From the NCBI RefSeq assembly GCF_000378445.1, contig NZ_KB899772.1:1-11134 (forward strand): a DNA stretch of 11,134 nt. Reading direction: 5' to 3'. Position numbers and translations under genes: made by a program. The first letter of the stretch is position 1; each line of letters opens with the position of its first letter. Positions 1 through 6,203 of this stretch are shown piece by piece. The DNA comes from Deinococcus aquatilis DSM 23025. GTDB taxonomy: Bacteria; Deinococcota; Deinococci; Deinococcales; Deinococcaceae. Below the pieces are notes generated by a model. That model ran no database searches, was not told the origin of the DNA, and was given only the letters and a program-made list of their open reading frames with translations.

Positions 1-2
1 GT

Positions 3-224
3 ATGAGTCGCAAAGGAGAATGCTGGGACAACGCGGCGATGGAAAGCTTTTTTGCCACCCTCAAGCTGGAGCTGAACCTCGATAAAGCACAAGGAAACCG
101 CTCTGACACGCGTAATTTAGTCTTTGAGTGGATTGAGGTGTTTTACAACCGTGAGCGGCGTCACTCCAGCTTAGGGTACCGCTCACCGACTCACTTTGAG
201 GAACACCGCGCCACACTGAACTGA
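3..224 (+). CDS. IS3-family transposase (OrfB), C-terminal fragment cut by the window edge
   Basis: The 73 visible residues are the end of the DDE integrase core of an IS3-family OrfB. The peptide MSRKGECWDNAAMESFF matches the conserved SMSRKGxCxDNA-xxESFF block, where the Glu of MES is the last residue of the catalytic triad. It is followed by the usual FYNRERRHSSLGYRSP tail. The first ATG is internal to the protein, because bases 1-2 (gt) fit the last two bases of the conserved Ser codon, so the gene begins before the window. The protein would cut and join the ends of its element. The stop is TGA at 222-224. I could not identify the right terminal inverted repeat downstream, so the element may be truncated just after the gene. 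The family call is secure; the subgroup is not known. Confidence 0.9.
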   Translation: MSRKGECWDNAAMESFFATLKLELNLDKAQGNRSDTRNLVFEWIEVFYNRERRHSSLGYRSPTHFEEHRATLN

Positions 225-287
225 TCCTCCACGAAGGCCTTGCAATATCAGCCCCTCTATGCCACGTCAATACCGCCTAGAAAGACA

Positions 288-723
288 TTAATTCTGAGAA
301 ATCAACGAACGGCTAAGCATGGCCCGGACATGCAGCGGGGCACGGAGTTCAACTAGGTCTGCTTCAGGGCTGTGCTGCGTGCTGGATGCATCACGGCCCC
401 ACCGCTGGCGAGCAACTTTGCATCCAGCTGGTCCGTCTTTCCTCTTCTGAACGTGCTCCTCATACCACGCTCGATCTGTACTGCGTTGACGACGCAGATA
501 CACCACCCTGCCTTATAGAAGGCCATAGCCACTCGATCCCAGAACACGCTCTCAAACGACATCACCACAGCGCCTCCTGTTTCCACCCGCCAGGGCAGGA
601 GTTGCTCACGCCCTTGAACAGTGTTCCGACGCTTCGTACAGGGGTAATCTGATCGGATTCGTGAAGCTGGAGAAGATAGGCGGATAACTCGCTGTTGCCC
701 ATATCAAGACCCAAGACCAACAC
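288..723 (-). pseudogene. IS110-family transposase remnant, frameshifted at least twice and C-terminally truncated
   Basis: Three reading frames have to be stitched together to follow IS110 (DEDD) homology. From a GTG at 723-721 the first frame reads VLVLGLDMGNSELSAYLL, the usual N-terminus with its first catalytic Asp. Near 590-610 the frame changes to one containing VETGG, then FWDRVAMAFYKAGW, CVVNAVQIE and KTDQLDAKLLA. These hold the Glu and the DxxD pair of the RuvC-like domain. Near 370-415 it shifts again to SPEADLVELRAPLHVRAML, which ends at a stop at 288. About 145 codons remain of the usual 300-400, and the C-terminal Tnp20 domain with the catalytic Ser is absent. All four DEDD acidic residues can still be seen, but not in one frame, so the gene is dead. 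The frames are my manual reading; the family assignment is fairly safe. Confidence 0.75.
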
Positions 724-900
724 AAAACCCCCAGAACGGGAACAAGAGGGTCAACAGCCGGGGCTGGTCGGCCGACAGTGGTGAACAGACCCGTACACCT
801 CAGAAAGGGTTGCGCCTGACATTAACGGTCTCAAGTCCGCCAGGCTATGTTGAAAGAGCCTGGAGGATCAACTTGCCGACAGGCTTATTGACTTGAGTCT
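724..900 (-). other. Structured non-coding stretch upstream of the IS110 remnant (possible bridge-RNA end)
   Basis: No gene is visible. The stretch contains an 8-bp inverted repeat CTCAAGTC/GACTTGAG (830-837 with 890-897) that encloses a perfect 7-bp hairpin CCAGGCT/AGCCTGG (840-846 with 857-863, 10-nt loop). In IS110-group elements the non-coding end upstream of the transposase encodes a structured bridge RNA of roughly 180 nt that pairs with donor and target DNA. The position and length fit, but I did not find loops matching element ends, so this identity is inference. Alternatively, the inner hairpin could be a terminator for the monooxygenase gene ending at 977, although it lacks a T tract on either strand. 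The remaining 901-976 bases show nothing recognisable. Confidence 0.25.
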
Positions 901-976
901 GAGTGACGAGCCAAGCGTTCCATGACTCAGCTCAACATACAAACGTGCCACACCCCCTTGCCTCACCATTAAAACG

Positions 977-2152
977 TCAATGCCCCGAAGTGTCAGGTGC
1001 TGAGGGCACAGGTTCTATGCCCGGATCAAGTGAGTCCAGTTCAGTTTGAAAGAGCCTGCTGGTTGACCAACGCGTGAGAGGCGGCGGCGTGAGACGCATC
1101 CCCACATCCCGGAGCCTCCGCAATCCGTCCGCTTCCAGTTGGCCAACGCGCCCCAAGAAGTGAGAAGCGGTTTGAACCCGGTTCACCCGGCGGCGCCGGA
1201 GGGCCTCATACCGTGCCAGCGCTGCGGGCACGTTCGGGGCAGCCTTCAGTTGTTGGCCCAGAACCCAGGCGTCTTCCAAGCTCATGGCGGCACCCTGGCC
1301 CAGGTTGGGCGTCATGGCGTGGGCCGCGTCGCCCAACAGAGCAACGCGGCCCTGCACCCAGCGGGGCAAGTGCACCTCATGAATGTCCGTTCGAATCACT
1401 GGGGTGTCCGTCTGAAGGGATGAGAGCAGTTCGGGGGCAACGCCCCCGAACTCGGTGCAGCGCGCCCGCACCTCCGCGGCGCGGTTCAGGGGGTCGCCAA
1501 CTTCTCCTTCCGGGGCATTGGCCGTGACGTACCCGTAGGTGCGCCCGCCGCCAAGGGGGACCAGCCCCAGTCGGCAGCCCCGGCCCCACATCTCAACGGC
1601 GTGCTGGGGGCTAGGGCAGCTGATCACAAAGCGCCAACTGGTGTAGCCTGCGTACTGCTTCGGCAGGTCACCAAAGACAAGGTGCCGGACGGAAGAGTGG
1701 AGGCCGTCGGCTCCCACTACCACGTCAAACTGATGCGCCGATCCGTCACTGAGGGTGACGTCCACACCCTCAGGGGTCTGATGCAGCGCCTGCAGTGTAG
1801 TCGCGAAGTGAATCTGTTGTGTCAGACCCTGGCTCAATACCGCCTGCAGGTCGGCACGGTGCAAGGCAACAGCACCCCCAGAGGCCCCATACGAGATGGT
1901 CTGAAGGAGTCGGCCCCCCGCGTCTGTGAGCGAGGCGGACGCGAGTGGATGGCCGACCTGCATGAGCGATTCGGACAGTCCCAGCCGGTTCATGACCCGC
2001 AGGGCATTGCCGCTGAGAATCAGGCCAGCGCCCACCGGCCGCCAGCAGGCCACCTTTTCGATAATTTTGACGTGCATTCCAGTACGAATCATTGCCTGAG
2101 CCAGTCCCAGCCCTCCAATACCAGCACCCACTATCAGCACACGGGGCGTCAT
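977..2152 (-). CDS. FAD-dependent aromatic-ring-type monooxygenase (group A flavoprotein)
   Basis: This 391-residue protein has all the fingerprints of the FAD_binding_3 / p-hydroxybenzoate hydroxylase superfamily. These are the Rossmann GAGIGG at residues 9-14 with the ribose-binding acidic residue E32, a conserved Arg at R99, the DG motif in GADGLHSSVR (147-156), and the GD motif in GDAAHAMTPNLGQG (274-287). Length is normal. Such enzymes use NAD(P)H and O2 to hydroxylate or epoxidise a small organic substrate in the cytoplasm. The best family likeness is to salicylate hydroxylase, urate hydroxylase (HpxO) and TetX-like enzymes, and I cannot choose among them. The ATG overlaps the stop of the upstream tetR-type gene (ATGA at 2152-2149), and AGGA lies 6 nt before it, so translation is probably coupled. 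It is the last gene of a three-gene operon. Function at the level of oxygenation is secure; the substrate is unknown. Confidence 0.88.
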   Translation of the reverse strand: MTPRVLIVGAGIGGLGLAQAMIRTGMHVKIIEKVACWRPVGAGLILSGNALRVMNRLGLSESLMQVGHPLASASLTDAGGRLLQTISYGASGGAVALHRADLQAVLSQGLTQQIHFATTLQALHQTPEGVDVTLSDGSAHQFDVVVGADGLHSSVRHLVFGDLPKQYAGYTSWRFVISCPSPQHAVEMWGRGCRLGLVPLGGGRTYGYVTANAPEGEVGDPLNRAAEVRARCTEFGGVAPELLSSLQTDTPVIRTDIHEVHLPRWVQGRVALLGDAAHAMTPNLGQGAAMSLEDAWVLGQQLKAAPNVPAALARYEALRRRRVNRVQTASHFLGRVGQLEADGLRRLRDVGMRLTPPPLTRWSTSRLFQTELDSLDPGIEPVPSAPDTSGH

Positions 2153-2787
2153 ACTGTTCCTGCACCGGGGTGGAGTGCCCGAACCTGCAGCTCCAGCAGC
2201 GCCTCCAGCTGATGTCGGGTCTCAATCAGCGTGGCTCCACCGCTCAACCAGTTCACCAGACAGGCCTGATACAGCGAGAAGACCGCGACGGCTGCGATGT
2301 GTGGATCAACATCGGCTGAAACCTCACCTCCCTGTTGCCGCTGCTTGAGCAGTTCGGCCAACTGCTGCACGAAAACCTGGCCCTGCTTTATTTCCCGAGT
2401 ACGCCACGGACTCTGGTGAAAGAGCACCAAGCGAAGAAAATCACTGGCCAGGACCTGACGCGTCTCGTAAAATGCAAAAAAAGGATCGAACACCTGGAGA
2501 AGCACTTTTGTAAGCGGTCCCTCCAGGCGGCCTGGGTGCAGGGCCAGCTTGATCGTCTGGGCAATGACATCATGGAACACCATCAGCAGTAGATCAGCCT
2601 TGTCGGAGGCGTACCGGAAGACGGTTCCGGTGGCGACATCCGCTTCTGCAGCAATCTGACGTACGGTGGTGGCCTCGTAGCCCTGCTGGGTGAACAGCGC
2701 CAGTGCTGCGGCGTGGATCCGCTCCAGTTTGTCCTGCTTATGACGTTCACGGCGGCTGGATTCCTGCTGGTCAGGTGGACGCGTCAC
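2149..2787 (-). CDS. TetR/AcrR-family transcriptional regulator
   Basis: The 212-residue product has a classic TetR N-terminal domain: helix 1 around residues 21-36 (LERIHAAALALFTQQG) and the helix-turn-helix at about 41-60 (TVRQIAAEADVATGTVFRYA), followed by SDKADLL. The C-terminal half is all-helical and divergent, as expected for a ligand-binding and dimerisation domain. It starts at GTG (2787-2785), overlapping the stop of the preceding membrane-protein gene by 4 nt (GTGA). Its stop overlaps the start of the monooxygenase. It therefore lies between its likely targets in one transcript. The likely role is a cytoplasmic repressor of its own operon through the twin palindromes at 3202-3229, released by a substrate of the monooxygenase or a related compound. 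The family is certain; the autoregulation is inferred from context. Confidence 0.93.
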   Translation of the reverse strand: MTRPPDQQESSRRERHKQDKLERIHAAALALFTQQGYEATTVRQIAAEADVATGTVFRYASDKADLLLMVFHDVIAQTIKLALHPGRLEGPLTKVLLQVFDPFFAFYETRQVLASDFLRLVLFHQSPWRTREIKQGQVFVQQLAELLKQRQQGGEVSADVDPHIAAVAVFSLYQACLVNWLSGGATLIETRHQLEALLELQVRALHPGAGTV

Positions 2788-3188
2788 TGGGTTGCCTGAT
2801 CAGCGGAAATGCTCTTCGCTGGAATGTCGGCGGCCATCAGCAGCAAGGCAGGAATGAAATTGACCCAGAAACCACTGAGCGGAGCCAGAGTGACCTGAAC
2901 GGCCGTCAAGACCAGCAGGGCCAGTCCGGTGCCTCTGGGAAACCGGTGTCCCGCTCGGGCTGTGGACATGATCCACATGCCCCACAGCAGCTGTGTGCCA
3001 GCAAAACTTCCGAGTGAACTCCAGAAGGCGGCCTGTCGGTCCAAGTGTGGCGGGTGCCAGGGCGCGCCTATGACGCCAGGGAGTCCGTCTGGTGCCAGGA
3101 CGGCCAGATGAGGAATGACGCTGGCCAGGGCCAGGCACAGGTGGATCAAAGCCACGGCGATCAAGAGACGTCCTGCCCAGAGGTACAT
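2784..3188 (-). CDS. Small four-helix membrane protein, first gene of the TetR/monooxygenase operon
   Basis: I chose the ATG at 3188-3186 because AAGGAG (3200-3195) sits 6 nt upstream. The frame is open further up, but that part overlaps the operators and promoter. The 134-residue protein has hydrophobic stretches at about 8-31, 54-76, 87-103 and 105-121. The last pair is interrupted by PLSGFWVNFIPALLL. The loop at 33-52 is rich in Pro and His (GAPWHPPHLDRQ), and a short basic loop (ARAGHRFPR) follows helix 2. The layout (an early Gly, a His in helix 1, PxSGxW near the last helix) recalls small uncharacterised DUF6463-like membrane proteins, but that is a memory match only. No catalytic or transport motif is evident. 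Coupling to the regulator and oxygenase suggests a partner in the same stress response, for example handling of a hydrophobic compound at the membrane. Function unknown. Confidence 0.72.
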   Translation of the reverse strand: MYLWAGRLLIAVALIHLCLALASVIPHLAVLAPDGLPGVIGAPWHPPHLDRQAAFWSSLGSFAGTQLLWGMWIMSTARAGHRFPRGTGLALLVLTAVQVTLAPLSGFWVNFIPALLLMAADIPAKSISADQATQ

Positions 3189-3201
3189 GCTCAGCTCCTT
3201 T

Positions 3202-3229
3202 TGAACTAGTTCATAATTGAACACGTTCA
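3202..3229. promoter_or_regulatory. Twin palindromic operator, probable TetR-family binding sites
   Basis: Two copies of TGAACNNGTTCA lie 16 bp apart centre to centre: TGAACTAGTTCA at 3202-3213, a perfect 12-bp palindrome, and TGAACACGTTCA at 3218-3229, palindromic except for its two central bases. The first copy ends just before the AAGGAG ribosome binding site and the second abuts the -10 box, so a bound dimer would block initiation. A tetR-type gene is the second gene of the operon they precede. Site size, symmetry and placement fit TetR operators; the protein-site pairing is inferred. Confidence 0.72.
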
Positions 3230-3257
3230 TTATCGTGGCCTGAGCCAAGCGCACCAA
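3229..3257 (-). promoter_or_regulatory. Predicted sigma-70-type promoter of the membrane protein/tetR/monooxygenase operon
   Basis: On the minus strand a -35-like TTGGTG (3257-3252) is separated by exactly 17 nt from a -10-like GATAAT (3234-3229). Transcription would begin around 3221, inside the operator pair and about 33 nt before the start codon at 3188. The -10 is a good match and the -35 a partial one. The position relative to the operators and ribosome binding site supports the call. Confidence 0.6.
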
Positions 3258-3605
3258 GGAACAAAGTCCCTTACCGGGATGGACTGCGCGCCAGGCGTCT
3301 GGAGACACCCACGGACTCCCCCATTCTGGTTCGGGAAGAATGCGTCCAGTCGCTCCTCATCTGAACGTTTGACCTCTGAACTTGCCCCCTGAACCGCAAG
3401 GATGAGGCAGAGGGGGAAAGCGCTCTGTCCGTTGCCTTCTAGCGCTTCCCTGTGCTGAATGCTCATCCTCCTGGTGAACCAGCTTACGACGCCTTGAAGG
3501 TTGCCAAATAGAGCAAGCGTGTCTCAGACGCATACTTTCGATGCGAAGGGAAGCGTCCACCTTCTGAAAAACGGACGTGCGAGTGGGGCGGAAGTAGGCC
3601 CTCAC
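3258..3605. other. Intergenic stretch with no recognisable gene
   Basis: About 350 bases between the operon promoter and the tRNA-like fragment contain short open frames on both strands (for example minus-strand frames around 3230-3466 and 3357-3629). None has a family signature, plausible start site or conserved motif that I recognise. Two small stem-loops are visible: CGCAT/ATGCG (3529-3533 with 3541-3545, 7-nt loop) and GCGTCC/GGACGT (around 3553-3578, one G-T pair). Three TGAAC half-sites (3362, 3377, 3390) resemble half of the operator but have no partner halves. The stretch may be decayed mobile DNA. Confidence 0.5.
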
Positions 3606-3632
3606 ACTGGTTCGAGCCCAGTGACCCACACC
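3606..3632 (+). other. tRNA 3'-end-like fragment (T arm plus 3' acceptor strand)
   Basis: ACTGG-TTCGAGC-CCAGT (3606-3622) forms a perfect 5-bp T stem with a standard 7-nt TTCRANN loop. It is followed by GACCCAC (3623-3629) as a 7-nt acceptor strand and an A discriminator at 3630, then CC without a full encoded CCA. No D arm, anticodon arm or canonical 5' half is found at the usual distance. GTGGGGC at 3583-3589 could pair with six of the seven acceptor bases, but too few bases lie between for a whole tRNA. A hairpin terminator follows within 10 nt, as after a real tRNA gene. The likely meaning is a tRNA 3' remnant, such as an integration-site half or a deleted tRNA gene. The amino acid cannot be assigned. 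Confidence 0.45.
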
Positions 3633-3637
3633 CTCAC

Positions 3638-3658
3638 AGGCGACCCAAGTGGTCGCCT
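3638..3658 (+). terminator. Hairpin terminator following the tRNA-like fragment
   Basis: AGGCGACC (3638-3645) pairs perfectly with GGTCGCCT (3651-3658) around a 5-nt loop. The pyrimidine-rich TTCTCCCTT region follows. The 8-bp GC-rich stem and position a few bases after a tRNA-like 3' end make an intrinsic terminator likely, even though the T tract is imperfect. Confidence 0.6.
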
Positions 3659-3760
3659 TCTCCCTTGCCTCAGCCAGTTGGATTGAAGAAAAGGTCAGCT
3701 GTTCAGCTCACCGAGGGCCGGATGATGGCGTTCCCCTTGGACAACGGGAATCGCTCTTCA

Positions 3761-4084
3761 GCGTCTGTCCTGATCACTGATCAGTTGCGAAGTGATGAGG
3801 CTGCGATTCGGGAGATCTCGAGCCTGAAGGGCGTCGACTACCCGCAGGTGATCTCCACAACGCGCTGCAACAACTTGGTCGGACAGTTTCACCGCCCCGC
3901 ACGACGTCAAGAGCGATATCAACTTGGAGTCAAACGGTGGAGACGAGCGCAGGAATTTCTGAGCCTGCACGCCCGCCTCGAAAAGTTCCCGGTGCCGTCA
4001 CGCTTCAGCGAAGAGGAACGCAAACGGAATCTACCCCTCGCGGAGCGTCCCGTGGCTGACCTGCGGTACCACACGAGCATAATC
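3761..4084 (+). pseudogene. IS6-family transposase, C-terminal fragment
   Basis: From about 3767 the frame reads VLITDQLRSDEAAIREI, then DYPQVISTTRCNNLVGQFHRPARRQERYQ and RAQEFLSLHARL. This is the C-terminal third of an IS6/IS26-type DDE transposase: the second catalytic Asp (ITD) and the catalytic Glu (RRQER) are present. It aligns clearly with the matching part of the element at 9687-10494 (HTDQLRSYGAAIREL, STVRCNNV, RRQER) but is diverged, so it is an older or different member. The zinc-ribbon-like/HTH N-terminus and first catalytic Asp are missing, and the preceding codons show no homology. After about 4084 the frame stays open without IS6 similarity, so the native end is also unclear. 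It is non-functional and marks a former insertion. Confidence 0.8.
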
Positions 4085-4206
4085 AGCGGTATAACTGCGT
4101 ACTGGACGGTGATGAGGAGACGGTGGCAGTCCACTCCTGGGTCAAGCACCGCAGGTCAGCCAGCCCGAGTCTGGTTAGACAAGGCAACCGTCTCAGCTGT
4201 CCGCGC
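4085..4206. other. Short non-coding spacer with an imperfect inverted repeat
   Basis: GAGACGGTGGC at 4117-4127 is repeated inverted as GCAACCGTCTC at 4184-4194, 10 of 11 positions matching. The right copy includes AAGGCAAC, a motif also present in the terminal repeats of the IS6-family element further right (TTAAGGCAACACAACC). It lies where the right end of the IS6 fragment's parent element would fall, so it may be a diverged terminal repeat. No gene is visible. Confidence 0.3.
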
Positions 4207-5302
4207 TCAGGCATGCTGGGCGGGCTCAGCAGCATCAGGGGGAAGAAAGCACAGGCTGGTGGGCGTGGGACACGGCACCCTCTGAACCGCCTCCAGGCGA
4301 CCCAGTGAACAGTCCCAGGAAAATACGGTGATGGTCTCGGAATCCTGGTTGGCCACCAAGAGAAACGTTCCACACGGGGTAAAGGTCATGCTGCGCGGCG
4401 TCTGACCCAGGGTTGGAATCTCTCTCACCAGTTGGGCGCGCGTCTCCTCCGGGTCCCAGACGAAGAGCGCGACCGTATTGCGCCCCCGGTTCGAGACGCA
4501 GACGAAGGACCCGCAGGGACTGACCAGCACTTCTGCAGGCAGATTGCCGTCCGCCGGTCCCTTCACGAGGGTGGAAAGCCGTTGGAGAAGGGTAAGCTGC
4601 CCGCCTTCCGGGTCGCGCCTCACGACGGCGAGTTCAGACGACAGTTTCAGCGAAATGAACCCGTACCGTCCGCTGGGGTGGAAGCTCAGGTGACGCGGCC
4701 CCGAGCCCGCAGGCAGGCGCAAGGTGCTGAGCCTGGTGAGAGGGAGTGCCTGACACTCTCCTGGATAGACCACCACCTCGTCGCTGCCGAGATCCGTCAC
4801 ATAGACCTACCCTCCATCGGGAGCGGCGCGGGCACAGTGCGCGTGGGCCCTGCTGACGTTCAGGATGCATGCTTCGGCCCTGGTGCCTGGCCGTGGCGGG
4901 ATCAGGCAGCAGCTCTCCGGTGCCGGGCCTGACCCCGTAGGTCAGGAGGGAGGCCCCAGAGACGTAATTCACGGTGAACCCCAGCGTTCCTGCAGCGTTC
5001 AGGCTGACGTGGGCGGGGGCGGCGCCCTGCGTGGAAGACACGCCCAGCAGTTCAAGCGCCTGGTGGGCGTGCCGAACGCAGTAGACGTGCAGCGCGCCCT
5101 GCGTCACTTCGCTCACCGCGTATACGGCTTGGCCCTGCGGATGAACGGCGATGAACGACGGGTTGGGGAGTTCGGCGGCTACGCCATGGAGCTTCAGTTC
5201 ACCGGCACCGAAGGTCATGCGGTAGATGCCCTGCCCACTGGCGTTGGGGGCATGAGGTTCAGGCTGGGTGTAGGTTCCGACCAACAAATGATAGAGGGAC
5301 AT
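4207..5302 (-). pseudogene. Lactonase-type seven-bladed beta-propeller protein (6-phosphogluconolactonase-like), broken by a frameshift and an amber codon
   Basis: The gene starts at ATG 5302-5300 with MSLYHLLVGTYTQPE, the typical first blade of YbhE/Pgl-like lactonases. It continues through NPSFIAVHPQGQAVYAVSE and HVSLNAAGTLGFTVNY to HQGRSMHPERQQGP near 4848. The reading then jumps to another frame (HAHCARAAPDGG), consistent with a +1 or -2 change. Sixteen codons later it meets TAG at 4809-4807, where family members have an aromatic residue (G-Y-VYVTDLG). Past the stop it is open again with VTDLGSDEV, SGPRHLSFHPSGRYGF, NLPAEVLVSPCGSFVCVSNRG and TFTPCGTFLLVANQDSETITVF. Total span is about 365 codons, a normal length. 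The family hydrolyses sugar lactones such as 6-phosphogluconolactone, but many members have unknown substrates. The start lies 8 nt after the stop of the GH18 gene, suggesting a former two-gene operon. Confidence 0.82.
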
Positions 5303-5310
5303 AGAGGCGC

Positions 5311-6203
5311 TCAGGCGTCCTCAACCTGAGTGGGAATGAACAGCCCCTGGCGCAGGCCCCGCAGCAGACTGTGCGCTTCATCATCCCCGGTGATTTCCCA
5401 GAACATGACGCCTCCCAGACCCTGCTCACGGGCATAGGCTCCGCGCTCCCGCATGGCTTCAGGGTCGTCGTATCCCACCCAGGTGCCCAGGCCGGTCTCA
5501 GGCTCCGTGCAGCGGTACACCCAGACGGACCGCGTTTCCGGATGGCGCACCTTGACATATTCAGGCTCGTAATCCTGTTTGATGGTGTGGTACAGGACGT
5601 ACCCGCCCGGTTGGATCAGCCTCCGGGCTGGTTGAAACAGGCCGTGGTGGTCTCCGGGCGGCACGCCTTCCCATCCACGGCCATAAAACGCCGCCCCCAG
5701 GATCAACTTCTCTGGCGGGAAGAATGCTCGGTAAGCTTCTAGCGTAACGTGAGCGTTGAACTCACGCCGGGCGACGTCCGTTTCCGACGGATCGTCGGCG
5801 GCTGGATACAAGGCGGTGTGAAAATTTGTGGGTCCGTGAATTTCCCAGCCGTTGTGCAGGTCGTAGGTCATCACGTTCACGAAATCCAGGTAGAGCCCGG
5901 TCTCCGCCAGATTCATGTGCTGATAGATTTTCTGTTGTGCGGGCGTCGCTGCGGTAAGCAGGCGGTCCGGTCCCAGCTGCCTGCGAAATTCACGGATCAA
6001 CTCGGTAAATGCGGCAGTGTCCTGCGGACGGTGGTACCCCAGGCCCTCTGGGGGAGGCAGGTGTTCAGCTCCTCCATGCACTGGAAATTCCCAATCCAGG
6101 TCAACGCCGTCGAAACCAAATCGGTCCAGCCACTGCATGCAGGAAGCGACCAGCGCTTCCCGCATCGCTCTCGCCCCGATGTTCGCCGCATCGCTCTCGC
6201 CCC
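5311..6203 (-). pseudogene. Glycoside hydrolase family 18 (chitinase-like), N-terminally truncated
   Basis: The catalytic signature DGVDLDWEFP is present, with the DxxDxDxE acidic series intact and Glu as proton donor, encoded around 6085. It is followed by FTELIREFRRQLG, the substrate-binding VMTYDLHNGWE, GAAFYGRGW and a C-terminal GLGGVMFWEITGDD block. These are in the usual order of the TIM barrel. The C-terminus is complete (stop at 5313-5311). In typical GH18 proteins roughly 100 or more residues, including the first barrel strands and any secretion signal, precede the DxxDxDxE motif. Here only about 35 related residues do, and upstream sequence is antisense to a subtilase gene. The open frame runs on to 6258, but that part is not GH18. 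Without early strands and signal peptide it is unlikely to work. The family normally cleaves chitin-like beta-1,4-N-acetylglucosamine polymers, usually outside the cell. Confidence 0.85.
6160..6203. repeat. 18-bp perfect direct repeat at the GH18/subtilase junction
   Basis: CCGCATCGCTCTCGCCCC occurs at 6160-6177 and again at 6186-6203, separated by 8 bp (offset 26 bp). GH18 coding similarity ends, and subtilase similarity begins, across this pair. The offset is not a multiple of three, so the two copies are read in different frames. It looks like a local duplication made during the joining event. Confidence 0.85.

Noticed and set aside
1601..2212. Plus-strand open frame of 203 codons
   Set aside because: It lies antisense inside the flavin monooxygenase gene, has no recognisable domain and no convincing ribosome binding site.
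3189..3308. N-terminal extension of the small membrane protein to an ATG at 3308
   Set aside because: The extra 40 codons overlap the predicted promoter and both operators, while the ATG at 3188 has an AAGGAG at ideal spacing.
3362..3394. Three TGAAC half-sites as an additional TetR operator
   Set aside because: They are direct, unevenly spaced (15 and 13 bp) and lack the GTTCA partner halves, so chance is the simpler explanation.
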